From: Singulisphaera sp. GP187
GTDB taxonomy: Bacteria > Planctomycetota > Planctomycetia > Gemmatales > Gemmataceae
DNA: 64,000 bases
Direction of reading: 5' to 3'
Assembly: GCA_945861245.1 (NCBI GenBank)
Contig: CAMAUE010000007.1
Span: 1-64,000 of the forward strand
The notes below the pieces were generated by a model. That model saw only the letters and a list, made by a program, of their open reading frames with translations. It searched no databases and was not told the DNA's origin. The translations under genes and the position numbers were made by a program. Below are positions 50,183-59,952 of this stretch, one piece after another; within the stretch, counting starts at the first letter, position 1, and each line of letters starts with the position of its first letter.

Positions 50183-50755
50183 TTACCAAGGATCAACACC
50201 GTTCAATTGGCGAAGGTGATCGAACATTGTTTCATCAATTGAAATCGCCAGCTTTTCACATGCGTTGCGCCATGTCGTCACGCGCCGCAGGTGCAACGCT
50301 CCGCCAGCAGTGGTTTGAGAGAAATCATCGTGGGCGATGGCGTTTCGTCATTCGTTGAGGTCCTCAAGGTGCCGTTTCCGACTACTTGTTCGTGGATGGC
50401 ACTTGGAAAGGTCGTCCCAGAGCACCAATCCAAATCGACTGAAATCCGATCCTATGTTTCCCGGATTCGGATTGCCACGATCCAGCTTCCTATCTCGCAC
50501 GAGGCTCGCGTGGAGATAGCGCCTCAAATTGGCATTTCCCATGCTTGCAACCATCTGCCCTGCGCATTCAGTATGCAGATCGCGGCAGAACGCCTGGAAC
50601 TGCGACGGCTGCAACATCGCATACGCACAGTTGACCTGCAACGTCGCAAACCGTCGGCCTCGACCGCTGCCGCCGATGCTATGGTGGGCGCATTCGATTT
50701 CGTCGAGCACCCGGCATCGTTTTCCGGTCCATATTGTTAATGATACCGAGGGCAT
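50183..50755 (-). pseudogene. HEPN-domain protein interrupted by an in-frame TGA at 50348-50350
   Basis: 135-aa ORF ...SRKRHLEDLNE*; reading through TGA gives RNAIAHDDFSQTTAGGALHLRRVTTWRNACEKLAISIDETMFDHLRQLNGVDPW* in the same frame, ending at 50183. RNAIAH fits the HEPN Rx4H motif. Confidence 0.82.
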
Positions 50756-50764
50756 GCGGTTTGT

Positions 50765-51167
50765 TCATCCGCTTTTGTTTGATGACATCTTCGATATGTG
50801 GGTTCGAACCCACATGGTAAATGTTTCCCTGTCCAATTCACCTGCGGCAAGTTGGAGAATCGTCTTTTCTTGGTCGTCGGTATCCGCCAATAGTTCATAG
50901 CCGTTTAGTACCAAGAACGTTTCCATCGCCGCATGCCCGATTCGTTTGTTCCCATCCATGAAAGGGTGATTCATTACGAGCGAAAAACCGAGAGCCGCTG
51001 CTTTCTCAACAATGGTTAGATACAATTCGACACCGCCAAATGCCATCCGGGGTTGCGCAATTGCCGAATCGAGAGCCCCAGCATCTCGCAACCCCTGAAG
51101 CCCAGCGGATTGCTGAAGAATCATCTCGTGCAGTTTGACGATCTCGTTCACGGTACAAGTAACGCAT
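50765..51167 (-). pseudogene. doc: Doc/Fic-family toxin with a 1-bp frameshift just after the overlapping ATG (alternatively an intact GTG-start gene from 51151)
   Basis: Doc motif HPFMDGNKRIGHAAMETFLVLNGYEL. ATG at 51167 overlaps the antitoxin TGA but is out of frame with the body; dropping one T gives MRYLTVNEIVKLHEMI. Confidence 0.8.
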
Positions 51168-51364
51168 CACGCCAGCCGTTTGTAGAGGTCCTCATTTTTC
51201 CGTAGCACATACTGGGCGGCTTTCAGAAAATCGTCCGGTGGAGCCGACAACCAGTCCTCAACCCGAGCACGCAATAGCTGGTCGGGTGCTACTTGTGCTG
51301 CTTCCGCGAGCCTATTTAGCTGTTTCATGCGATCATCGGTTAGTTCGATCGTTATTGCATTCAT
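51167..51364 (-). CDS. Antitoxin-like small protein partner of Doc
   Basis: 65 aa MNAITIELTDDRMKQLNRLAEAAQVAPDQLLRARVEDWLSAPPDDFLKAAQYVLRKNEDLYKRLA; TGATG overlap with doc. Confidence 0.75.
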   Translation of the reverse strand: MNAITIELTDDRMKQLNRLAEAAQVAPDQLLRARVEDWLSAPPDDFLKAAQYVLRKNEDLYKRLA

Positions 51365-51406
51365 GTTTGGTGCCCACAGTTTGGTCGCTTGCGCGTCCGG
51401 CTGACG

Positions 51407-52828
51407 TCATTTCTTACTACCCTTCACCGGCACGGGCACAAAGTCGCGGACCAGCGCCCCGGTTATCGCGTCGTTGAGGTGCACGATGCCCTCGAAGCCG
51501 GCTGATGCTACGACCGATTCCTTCGGGTGATGGGCGACGGCGTAGATCGGGCCGTTCACGCCTTTCGCGGTTGACAAGAGTTTTCCCGTATTCGTCTCAT
51601 ACACGCGGACTTCGCCTTTGCCGTCGTAGCTCGTCCCGGCCACGACTCGGCTGCCGTCGGCGTTGAACTTGACGGCGAAGATTCGGCCCGGCATGGTTCC
51701 GTAGTTGCGGATGTTGTTGAAGTCGTCGCCGATCTTGCGGTCCTTTGTGCGGAACATTTGATAGAGTTTCGGCGTGCCATCGGCGCCGCCGATGAGCAAC
51801 TCGTCCTTCGTCGGATGGCGATCGACTGCTTGTAAGCCGCCCTTGAGGGCGCCGGGCGTGATGCTAGTGATGTTGTCCTCGAGCCGTTCGGTGGCGATTT
51901 CCGTTAGCTTCATCGAGCGATCCCGGCTCACGCTCACAAGATGCGTGCCTTTGACAGAGAAGACAGTGTCGAGCACCCAATCGCCATGCCCGCCCTGGAA
52001 CAGCACTTGCTTGCCGGTCTCCGCGCTGATTGCACGCAGGGAATTGTCGGCACAGCCGAAGGCGATGAGTTTGGAGTCCGGCGACCAGCTGGCACCGTAG
52101 ACGGTGTCAAAGGTGATTGGGATCGACATCTTGAGCGTGCGCTTTTCGACATTCCAGATTTGCACTTCGCCGAAGCGCCCCGGGTTGCCGCCGGTAACCG
52201 CAAGCCATTGGCCGTCGAGCGAAAACGCCAGCGATTGGATGCGTTCGGACATGCCAATGAGCCTGGCGACGAGAGCCGTGCCGTCGGCCTTGTGCAACAG
52301 CACTTCGTGATACCCAGCAACCGCGAGCAACGTGCCGTCGCGGCTATAGGCGATGGCGTTGATGACCGGTGGTTGCGAGTAAACCGGCGGATGGTCGGCG
52401 TCCACGGTTGGCAGTTTTGCGCTCGCTGGCGTGTCGTCCTTCGCGCCCTGTTCGATCCATTGCTTGATGATCGTGACATCGCGATCGGTCAGCGGATCCT
52501 TGCCCCGAGGCATCGCCGGCTTCTTGCCATCGTGTGCGGTTATCTGTTTGACCAACTCGCTGTCGGCCGGCTTGCCAGCGACGACGCCGATGGCTTCCTT
52601 TTCGGTCTTCTTGAAGAGGTTCGGGTAATCGGTCATTACATAACCGCCTTGCGCCTTGGCGGGTTGATGACACCCCTGGCAGTGCTGCTGGAGGATAGGC
52701 CGCACGTCTTTGTAATAGCTGATGGCTGTATTCGCTTTGTCGTCTTTCTTCACGCCGTCTTGCGCACGGATTGCAGGCGTGAACAAAGCGATCGCCAAAA
52801 CGAAGCTGAATGGTCGAATAATCTTCAT
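51407..52828 (-). CDS. PSCyt1-type cytochrome c plus WD40-like repeat protein
   Basis: CQGCHQPAKAQGGYVMTDYPNLFK; blades such as GHGDWVLDTVFSVKGTHLVSVSRDRSMKL; start MKIIRPFSFVLAIALFTPAIRA. Confidence 0.92.
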   Translation of the reverse strand: MKIIRPFSFVLAIALFTPAIRAQDGVKKDDKANTAISYYKDVRPILQQHCQGCHQPAKAQGGYVMTDYPNLFKKTEKEAIGVVAGKPADSELVKQITAHDGKKPAMPRGKDPLTDRDVTIIKQWIEQGAKDDTPASAKLPTVDADHPPVYSQPPVINAIAYSRDGTLLAVAGYHEVLLHKADGTALVARLIGMSERIQSLAFSLDGQWLAVTGGNPGRFGEVQIWNVEKRTLKMSIPITFDTVYGASWSPDSKLIAFGCADNSLRAISAETGKQVLFQGGHGDWVLDTVFSVKGTHLVSVSRDRSMKLTEIATERLEDNITSITPGALKGGLQAVDRHPTKDELLIGGADGTPKLYQMFRTKDRKIGDDFNNIRNYGTMPGRIFAVKFNADGSRVVAGTSYDGKGEVRVYETNTGKLLSTAKGVNGPIYAVAHHPKESVVASAGFEGIVHLNDAITGALVRDFVPVPVKGSKK

Positions 52829-52969
52829 GGTTGTGAACTCCAGACCAGCGCAAACAACAGGCGCGACGCACAAAGTGTTCGCGGTCGGTAGGTGGGGTTA
52901 TTCTATCATTTTTGTAGAGTGATAAGGTGGGAATTATTAGCCGTTCGATAAGGGATAAGGGAGAGATCC

Positions 52970-53296
52970 ATGGAACCCAATCCGAATCCATCGAGTAAGA
53001 GTCGTGAAAACATGCTCGCCATCGCGCTGGTCATGCTCGTCGGCGGGATGTCGTTGTTCTTTCTGTACATCATCAGTCTGGGCATCGTCGGTAACATCCT
53101 TTCCATCGGCGTCGTTCTCACCATAGTATTCAGCGTGCACTACCTGCTGTGGGGCCGGGCGTTTTCGGCCGAGGTTGCCAACGAACGCGAGAACCTGCGA
53201 CGACAGGATGCACGTGAAGCGGCGCGAAAGACGCCGGACCTGCCGGCAGATGCGATCCAGGATTTGTCGCGGACGCAGGGAATTCAGGAACGGTGA
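52970..53296 (+). CDS. Small membrane protein, hypothetical
   Basis: MEPNPNPSSKSRENMLAIALVMLVGGMSLFFLYIISLGIVGNILSIGVVLTIVFSVHYLLWG. Confidence 0.7.
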   Translation: MEPNPNPSSKSRENMLAIALVMLVGGMSLFFLYIISLGIVGNILSIGVVLTIVFSVHYLLWGRAFSAEVANERENLRRQDAREAARKTPDLPADAIQDLSRTQGIQER

Positions 53297-53304
53297 GGGT
53301 CTGC

Positions 53305-53398
53305 CGTTTAGCCGCTCGCCTTTGGCGAGCGGCTAAACGGGCGAGTTGCAATCGCGTGACGCCCGGTCCGCGCTCGCCAAAGGCGAGCGGCTAAACGA
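53305..53398. repeat. Inverted repeat, GTTTAGCCGCTCGCCTTTGGCGAGCG family, with a complete palindromic unit on the left arm
   Basis: cgtttagccgctcgcctttggcgagcggctaaacggg ... ccgcgctcgccaaaggcgagcggctaaacg. Confidence 0.92.
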
Positions 53399-53407
53399 AA
53401 CACTCGA

Positions 53408-54601
53408 TTACCGCCGACAAAGCGGATGCTTGAGCGATTTCCACGCCCCGCCATCGCTGCTGCTAGCCACCGATTGCGTGATGAAGTTCATGCCGTCAAC
53501 ACCGTCGGCGACATTGGGATAAAGCGCGTTCTGCCCATCGAACTTCTGCCCGGTGGCGCGCTTGATCATGTCGCCATAGGCAGCGGTGTAGACGTTGGCG
53601 AACGCTTCGAGAAACGCCTCCGGATGGCCCGCCGGGATGCGCGATGACGCTCCTGCCATCGCGCCGAGGTACGGCCCGCCGGCGCGTGTGTAAATCTGGT
53701 GCGGCTTGCCGTTGACGCGGCATGTCATCTTGTTCGGCTCCTCCTGATGCCATTCCAGCGCACCCTTCGTGCCATCGACTTCGATCCATAGGTCGTTTTC
53801 GCGACCATGCGAAATCTGCGAAGCCGTGACCGTGCCCAGCGCGCCGTTTGTAAAACGGATGACGGCAGTGCCATAGTCGTCAAGCGATCTACCCTCGACA
53901 AACGACTTCAGCGAGCACGAAATCTGGTCAGGAATCAAACCCGTAACGAATCGACCCAGGTTATAGGCATGCGTGGCGATGTCGCCGAAACAGCCTGCGG
54001 CGCCGGATCGCTTGGGATCCGTGCGCCAGTCGGCCTGCTTTTGGCCCGACGCTTCGAGTTTCGTCCGCAGCCAGCCCTGGATGTAAAATGCCCGCACTGC
54101 GTTGATCTCGCCCAGTTCGCCCGACATCACCATGTCGCGCGCCTGGCGGACGAGCGGGTAGCCCGTGTAGTTGTGCGTGACGCCGAAAACGACGCCCGAT
54201 TGGGCGACGACATTCGCGAGTTCCTCGGCCTGGGCCAGGTCGAACGTCATCGGCTTGTCGCACATGACGTTGAAGCCGGCCTCGGCGAACGCCTTGGCGA
54301 TCTCGAAATGCGTATGGTTCGGCGTGGCGACCGAAACGAAATCGACGCGCTCGCCGACCGGCAGCTTGAGTTCGCTGGCGATCATCTCCTGGACCGAGCC
54401 ATAGGCGCGATCCGGCTTGATGTCGAAATCCGGCGCCGACGCCTTGGCCTTGGCAGGATCGCTGGAAAGCGCGCCGGCCACGAGACAAGCGCGGTTGTCA
54501 AGTATCGCCGCGGTGGCGTGCACACGGCCTATGAACGCGCCTTGCCCGCCGCCGACGAGACCCATGCGCAGTTTCCGTTGAAGAACATCGTTCGTTGGCA
54601 T
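53408..54601 (-). CDS. Gfo/Idh/MocA family oxidoreductase
   Basis: [34 protein letters not shown]...[34 protein letters not shown]. Start set to 54601; the upstream extension in the ORF track is not protein-like. Confidence 0.93.
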   Translation of the reverse strand: MPTNDVLQRKLRMGLVGGGQGAFIGRVHATAAILDNRACLVAGALSSDPAKAKASAPDFDIKPDRAYGSVQEMIASELKLPVGERVDFVSVATPNHTHFEIAKAFAEAGFNVMCDKPMTFDLAQAEELANVVAQSGVVFGVTHNYTGYPLVRQARDMVMSGELGEINAVRAFYIQGWLRTKLEASGQKQADWRTDPKRSGAAGCFGDIATHAYNLGRFVTGLIPDQISCSLKSFVEGRSLDDYGTAVIRFTNGALGTVTASQISHGRENDLWIEVDGTKGALEWHQEEPNKMTCRVNGKPHQIYTRAGGPYLGAMAGASSRIPAGHPEAFLEAFANVYTAAYGDMIKRATGQKFDGQNALYPNVADGVDGMNFITQSVASSSDGGAWKSLKHPLCRR

Positions 54602-54995
54602 CGTTGGCTCCTGATATTTCGAGTGTTGTATCAGGTATTTGATAGTGTCTTTTCGCTGACTTTCACCGTAACGTGTTGGGATTTTTATAGTCGGATGCAG
54701 CGATGATCTTTGGGGACAGCGGCAGCAAAAGAGCCGCACACGAAGGAAACGCGGGCGGATTTCTGCGTGAGCCGATGAACCACTTACTCGTGCGCGGCTC
54801 TGTTTATTACAAATCGATTGGAATTTAGGCAAACAGAGCAGACCTTGTGGATTGTCGGGGACTTGGCGATAATATGGGCAATGGCGAGGAAAATTAGTGT
54901 GAGGGTTATGCGAAAGGGTGGAATTGTAGGAGAGAATCCGGCGATGATAGTTATGACATCCGTGCCGCGAATTTTCCAAGCCAGGAAGGCCCTTA

Positions 54996-55985
54996 ATGAA
55001 CAAGAAACTCGCTTATTCCGTGATCGCGTTGTTCTGGGCATTCAATATCTCCTACGGGCAGGACTCGCCCAAAGAAATCTCGAAGACGGAGAACCCGGCC
55101 ATCCTCGGTTCCCCGCTTTCTGGCGAGCCAATTGTGCTCACCGAGGAGATTCCCGCGAACGACATGGTCGTCAATACGGGGATTTCCGTTTACCTGGTGC
55201 GTCCCAGCTTTCGATCGGACCCCGTTTTCGGTGTCAATGTCCCCAACGGACCAAACTTTGACTACGGCCTCGATTATGCGCCGTCCGCCTGGATGGAGTT
55301 GATGCTCCGTGAGGATATTGGGCTTCGCACCCGTTACTTCCAGTACACACAAGCCACGCAACATCGGCAGGATTCCAGCGACGCAAAAATGTCGGGCCAG
55401 GCGAAATTATCGCTAATGACCTGGGACTTTGAAGCCACCAAGCACCTCACCATCGATAACTGGAATTGGAAAATCAGCTTCGGCGGCCGTTACCTTTTTC
55501 TGGATAGCCGATACGAGGGCCGCATTCGCGACATCACCCAGGCGATCAAAACCTTCGTCAGCACGGATACGGACTCGCGCCATCACCTTACCGGCGGAGG
55601 GCCGACGGCGGCGGTCGAATTCTCGCGGCCAGTCGGTACGAGCGGTTGCGGAATCTATGGCTCGGCACGTGCGGCGATTGCTTTCGGCGAAATGTCTCAA
55701 ACCGTCACGAACGTCCTTCAAGCACGAAGCAATGGCCGCGTGGAAACCACCACAACCTTCGCCCAGCGCAGCGACTTCGCGGCAATTCCGACGGGCGAAT
55801 TTGAAATCGGCGGGGAGTCCACCTACAACTTAGGTCGCTATAGGTTGTCCACGCAACTCGGCTACGTCGTCAATGTGTGGGGCGGTGTCGGCAACGCGTC
55901 GCTCAAGAACTCCACCGTGACTCCCGAAGAAAGGCAAACGCTGCTCCTTACTGGCTTGGCGATCCGCTTCGGCGTGAACTATTAA
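54996..55985 (+). CDS. Exported hypothetical protein, possible outer-membrane beta-barrel
   Basis: Signal MNKKLAYSVIALFWAFNISYGQD; alternating aromatic/hydrophobic pattern; C-terminal GLAIRFGVNY. Confidence 0.65.
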   Translation: MNKKLAYSVIALFWAFNISYGQDSPKEISKTENPAILGSPLSGEPIVLTEEIPANDMVVNTGISVYLVRPSFRSDPVFGVNVPNGPNFDYGLDYAPSAWMELMLREDIGLRTRYFQYTQATQHRQDSSDAKMSGQAKLSLMTWDFEATKHLTIDNWNWKISFGGRYLFLDSRYEGRIRDITQAIKTFVSTDTDSRHHLTGGGPTAAVEFSRPVGTSGCGIYGSARAAIAFGEMSQTVTNVLQARSNGRVETTTTFAQRSDFAAIPTGEFEIGGESTYNLGRYRLSTQLGYVVNVWGGVGNASLKNSTVTPEERQTLLLTGLAIRFGVNY

Positions 55986-56009
55986 CGCCATCGGCAAAAC
56001 GGTTCTTCA

Positions 56010-56124
56010 GAGCCGGAAGCGTAAGCGATGGTAGAAATACACCGTCGCTTACGCTTCCGGCTCTGGCATTTTTTGAGGTAGAAACACACCGTCGCTTACG
56101 CTTCCGGCTCTGGCATTTTTTGAG
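56010..56124. repeat. GAGCCGGAAGCGTAAGCGACGG-type inverted repeat whose right arm is tandemly duplicated (47-bp unit at 56031-56077 and 56078-56124)
   Basis: gtagaaa[t/c]acaccgtcgcttacgcttccggctctggcattttttgag twice, one difference. Confidence 0.9.
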
Positions 56125-56258
56125 AACCACTTGCAAAAAACGCTCCTCACATGGATCACAATAATCGGCGAGGTCGTAAAAAAGGAGAACAGGCCGAGTC
56201 CGCGACATCGCCCATCGAGCGAGCGTCGGCAACGCCTTGAAAACCAGAAGGTTCAGCT

Positions 56259-57284
56259 ATGTTCATGCGAATGCTCCTCATTTCCATTCTGTTGAGTCTG
56301 GTCAATAACCCAGCCGACGTTCGCGCACAGGATGAAAAACTCAAAGACATCAAAGGCACCATCCGCGCGATCGATCTCAAGACCGGTTCGCTGCATATGC
56401 AACTGCTCTACGCCGATCGCCAGCAGCCGTTCAACCTCGTCGCCAAGGAACTGCCGGTGTTCGACGCGATCGGCAGGCCGCTGAAATTGGCCGATCTGCG
56501 AACCGAGCTTCGCATTGCCGCCAAGGTGCGTGGCGATGATGAGATTGCCGCCATCCACGTCGATGGTCCGCACCTTCATGGCACGGTGAAGAAAGTCGAT
56601 GTTCCGGGCCGAATTCTAATCGTCAAAGACCCCATCGCGGAAAAGGTCATTTCGGTCCCCGTTGAGGCCAAGGTCGTCGCCCTTGGAGCTGACTATCCCT
56701 TTAAAAAACTCAAAGTTGGCGATCCGGTGCAGGTCACCTATTCCGTGGATGGCAAGATCGTGTTGAAAGTGCAAACAGGAAAAGGCACGCACATGCGCGA
56801 TCCGTTCCTGCGGATCACGCGCTATTTCGGCATCATCACCGAGCTCGACAAGTCAAAGAGCGAAGCGAGCATCATGGTGCAATCGATCGACGCGGGCATC
56901 ATCAAGACCTATCCGATCTCGCCGAGTGCCTACTTGCGCATGATGTACCACACCAAGCCCGTTAAGGAGATTAGCCACGAGCAACTTGGAAAATGGGTGA
57001 AAGCGCATTACTTCGTGAATCGCGATACCGGCTCGATCGTGAATATCGACGCCGAGCTGCCGGTCATGGTTCGCCGCAAGGTCGTCAGCATCGATCGCGA
57101 GGCGAAGACGTTCACCGTGGAGGACGAGTTGAAGGAGAAGAAGCTGAATCTCGCGTCGGACGTGCGCATCTGGACGCCGAAGGGCGAAGGCGGGCTTGCC
57201 GAGATCGCCGCGGGCCGCATCGTAAACTGCGCGTTGACCCTGGACCGCGGGCAGGTGCAGTTGCTTTACCTGTGGGATCGGTGA
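56259..57284 (+). CDS. Exported hypothetical protein
   Basis: Signal MFMRMLLISILLSLVNNPADVRAQD; repeated KKVDVPGRILIVKDP.../RKVVSIDREAKTFTVEDEL segments. Confidence 0.7.
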   Translation: MFMRMLLISILLSLVNNPADVRAQDEKLKDIKGTIRAIDLKTGSLHMQLLYADRQQPFNLVAKELPVFDAIGRPLKLADLRTELRIAAKVRGDDEIAAIHVDGPHLHGTVKKVDVPGRILIVKDPIAEKVISVPVEAKVVALGADYPFKKLKVGDPVQVTYSVDGKIVLKVQTGKGTHMRDPFLRITRYFGIITELDKSKSEASIMVQSIDAGIIKTYPISPSAYLRMMYHTKPVKEISHEQLGKWVKAHYFVNRDTGSIVNIDAELPVMVRRKVVSIDREAKTFTVEDELKEKKLNLASDVRIWTPKGEGGLAEIAAGRIVNCALTLDRGQVQLLYLWDR

Positions 57285-57360
57285 GCGGGGTGGCCAGGGC
57301 GCTCTTGCAGAACGAGTTTCAACGTGCGAGAATAAGTTTGTTCAACTGGCGTCAACGAGG

Positions 57361-57726
57361 TTGTCTCTGATGTCTACTATTTCCGTGTTTGCAACTTCTT
57401 CGATCGACGGTGTTCGGTACTCGGCCGTTGCCACGAACAAGTGTGGCGAAGGCGCGAGTGTCGGTAGCGCGATTGACGCATTGACGCCCCAACTCGAACG
57501 CGAATCAACGACTGTGGTTCTAATTCAAAACCGCTTGCCCGATCAATTTTTCACGGCAACTCAACAAACGCGGTTGGAATCGTTGATGTCGCAGTGGCGT
57601 TCCTACCGTGATTCCGGCGTAGCATTTCCCGTTCTCGATCAGGCGGAATTGGAAACGCTGATCGAGGCCGAAGTCAAGGCGTCTGCATCAAGAGCGACTT
57701 TCGTGGCGGGCGAGATGAAGCGATGA
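57361..57726 (+). CDS. Hypothetical protein (121 aa)
   Basis: MSTISVFATSSIDGVRYSAVATNKCGEGASVGSAIDALTPQLERESTTVVLIQNRLPDQFFTATQQTRLESLMSQWR.... Confidence 0.65.
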   Translation: MSLMSTISVFATSSIDGVRYSAVATNKCGEGASVGSAIDALTPQLERESTTVVLIQNRLPDQFFTATQQTRLESLMSQWRSYRDSGVAFPVLDQAELETLIEAEVKASASRATFVAGEMKR

Positions 57727-57886
57727 ATCCTCGATATCCGCAAGTTGCCGAGCGGATTTGGCACTGCCAGGCGTGTTAGCTAGAGACAAGACGATACTAT
57801 CTTGACCAAGAATCATGTCACCCGAATTCCGTTTAGCACCTAACCACTAGCCACCAACCACTCTTTTCCTGACGGTTACATTCCCC

Positions 57887-58831
57887 ATGCCAACCCATCG
57901 CATCCAGGTCATCGATTCCCATACCGCCGGCGAGCCGACGCGGGTCGTGATCGACGGCGGGCCGGACCTTGGCGTCGGGTCGCTCGTCGAACGCCGCGAG
58001 CGGTTTCGCTCGCACTTTGACCGCTATCGCTCGGCCATCGTCAATGAGCCACGCGGGTCGGACGTGCTCGTCGGCTCGCTGTTGTGTCCGCCGGTCGATC
58101 GGTCGTGCGTCACCGGCGTAATTTTTTTCAACAACGTCGGCACGCTCGGCATGTGTGGGCATGGCACGATCGGCGTCGTCGTCACGCTCGCGCATCTGGG
58201 CCGCATCGGGGCGGGCAAGCATCGGCTCGAAACACCCGTTGGCGTCATCGAAGCGGAATACGATGGCGAACATTCCGTCACGGTTGCCAACGTGCCCAGC
58301 AGACGCACTCGCAAGAACGTAGCCATCAACATCGAAGGCATCGGTCCCATCGTCGGCGACATCGCCTGGGGCGGGAACTGGTTCTTCCTCGTCAACCAAC
58401 ATGGCCAGGATTTGTCGCTCGCTAATGTCGAAACACTAACACGATTCTCCTGGCACATCCGCCAACGACTGCAATCGTTGGGTATCACGGGCGACGACGG
58501 CGGCGAAATCGATCACATCGAACTCTTCGGCCCGCCACGCGATCCCGCCAACCACTCGCGTAACTTCGTGCTCTGTCCCGGCAAAGCCTACGACCGCTCG
58601 CCTTGTGGCACTGGCACGAGCGCCAAGATCGCCTGCCTGATCGCCGACGGCAAGCTCAAACCCGGCGAAGTCTATCGTCAGGAAAGTATCGTCGGCAGCC
58701 TCTTCGAGGCCTGGGGCACGCTTCAGGGCGATGCCATCTTGCCGTTCGTGCGCGGCTCCGCCTACATCATCGGCGAGACGACGCTGTTGCTCGACAAAGC
58801 CGACCCGTTCCAATGGGGGATTGGCACATGA
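57887..58831 (+). CDS. Proline racemase-family protein, probable 4-hydroxyproline 2-epimerase
   Basis: [50 protein letters not shown]. Confidence 0.9.
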   Translation: MPTHRIQVIDSHTAGEPTRVVIDGGPDLGVGSLVERRERFRSHFDRYRSAIVNEPRGSDVLVGSLLCPPVDRSCVTGVIFFNNVGTLGMCGHGTIGVVVTLAHLGRIGAGKHRLETPVGVIEAEYDGEHSVTVANVPSRRTRKNVAINIEGIGPIVGDIAWGGNWFFLVNQHGQDLSLANVETLTRFSWHIRQRLQSLGITGDDGGEIDHIELFGPPRDPANHSRNFVLCPGKAYDRSPCGTGTSAKIACLIADGKLKPGEVYRQESIVGSLFEAWGTLQGDAILPFVRGSAYIIGETTLLLDKADPFQWGIGT

Positions 58832-59952
58832 GTGCCGCGACGTGCGATGTCGCTGTGCTCGGCGCGGGCATCGTCGGGGCGGCCTGTGCTCGCGCTTTGG
58901 CGATGGCAGGGCTGCGCGTCGCCATCGTCGAACGCGCGACGATCGGCGGCGGGGCGACGGCGGCGGGCATGGGGCATGTCGTCGTCATGGATGATTCCGA
59001 CGCCCAGTTCGCGCTCACCCGACGCTCGCAACAACTCTGGAACGAACTCGCGCCGCAGCTGCCTGACGCCGTGGAATATGTCCAAACCGGTACATTGTGG
59101 ATTGCCGTGGACGACGAAGAACTCACTGCCGCTCGCGCCAAATACGCTTACTACACTTCGCGCGGCATCGTCGCTGAGATGCTCGATGCCGATGGCGTCG
59201 CTCGGATTGAACCAAATCTGCGTCCGGGTCTCGCGGGTGGGCTGCGCGTGCCGGGCGAAAGCGTCATCTATCCGCCATGTGCCGCGCTTTGGCTGGTGAA
59301 TCAGGCGCTCGAACGAAACGCCACGCTCCACCGGGCGGAAGCGAAACGATTCGACCGCACGACGATCGAGCTGTCCGATGGTTCAGCGCTCATCGCCGGC
59401 GCGATCGTGCATGCAACGGGAATTGGCGCGACGCGGTTCATGCCGTCGCTGCCGATTCGGCCACGCATCGGGCATCTCGTCATCACCGACCGGTATCCCG
59501 GTTTCGCTCGCCATCAAATCGTTGAGCTTGGCTATATCAAGAGCGCCCACGGCGCGGACAAGGAATCAGTCGCCTTCAACCTGCAGCCGCGCAAGACCGG
59601 CCAAATGCTGCTCGGTTCGTCGCGCCAGTACGATGTGACGGATGGAACCGTTCAACCTCACATGGTCACGCGCATGGTCGCGCGGGCCTTCGAGTACATG
59701 CCGGCGCTGGCGGCGTTGTCGGTCATCCGCACGTGGACGGGCTTCCGCGCGGCGACGCCGGACTCGCTGCCGTTGATCGGCCCGATGCCAGGTTGGCCGG
59801 GCCATTTCGTTGCGACCGGGCATGAGGGGCTGGGTATCACGACATCGCTCGGGACCGCTGAACTAATCGTCGCACATGTGACGGGCCAACGCTCCTCACT
59901 TGACCTCAACGCTTATCTGCCGACACGATTTGCGGAGGTGGCCCATGGATAA
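58828..59952 (+). CDS. FAD-dependent (DadA/sarcosine oxidase beta-like) oxidoreductase
   Basis: [35 protein letters not shown] overlap with the epimerase gene. Confidence 0.9.
   Translation: MSAATCDVAVLGAGIVGAACARALAMAGLRVAIVERATIGGGATAAGMGHVVVMDDSDAQFALTRRSQQLWNELAPQLPDAVEYVQTGTLWIAVDDEELTAARAKYAYYTSRGIVAEMLDADGVARIEPNLRPGLAGGLRVPGESVIYPPCAALWLVNQALERNATLHRAEAKRFDRTTIELSDGSALIAGAIVHATGIGATRFMPSLPIRPRIGHLVITDRYPGFARHQIVELGYIKSAHGADKESVAFNLQPRKTGQMLLGSSRQYDVTDGTVQPHMVTRMVARAFEYMPALAALSVIRTWTGFRAATPDSLPLIGPMPGWPGHFVATGHEGLGITTSLGTAELIVAHVTGQRSSLDLNAYLPTRFAEVAHG

Noticed and set aside
50348-50350. TGA as Trp or selenocysteine (recoded) in the HEPN gene
   Set aside because: TGA ends several intact genes here and Trp is TGG elsewhere; no obvious SECIS-like hairpin assessed. 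A nonsense mutation or base error is simpler.
15563-53398. Repeats of the GCCGCTCGCC family as a CRISPR or attachment-site array
   Set aside because: Dispersed single intergenic elements kilobases apart, each an inverted repeat; no spacers or cas genes.
53305-53398. Intrinsic terminator only
   Set aside because: Long GC hairpins between genes could terminate transcription, but no T-run follows most copies; kept as repeats, not called terminators.
53807-54706. 299-aa plus-strand ORF
   Set aside because: Shadow of the Gfo/Idh/MocA gene.
54602-55003. 134-aa N-terminal extension of the oxidoreductase
   Set aside because: Not protein-like, lies over intergenic hairpin and the start of the opposite gene; Rossmann motif begins just after 54601.
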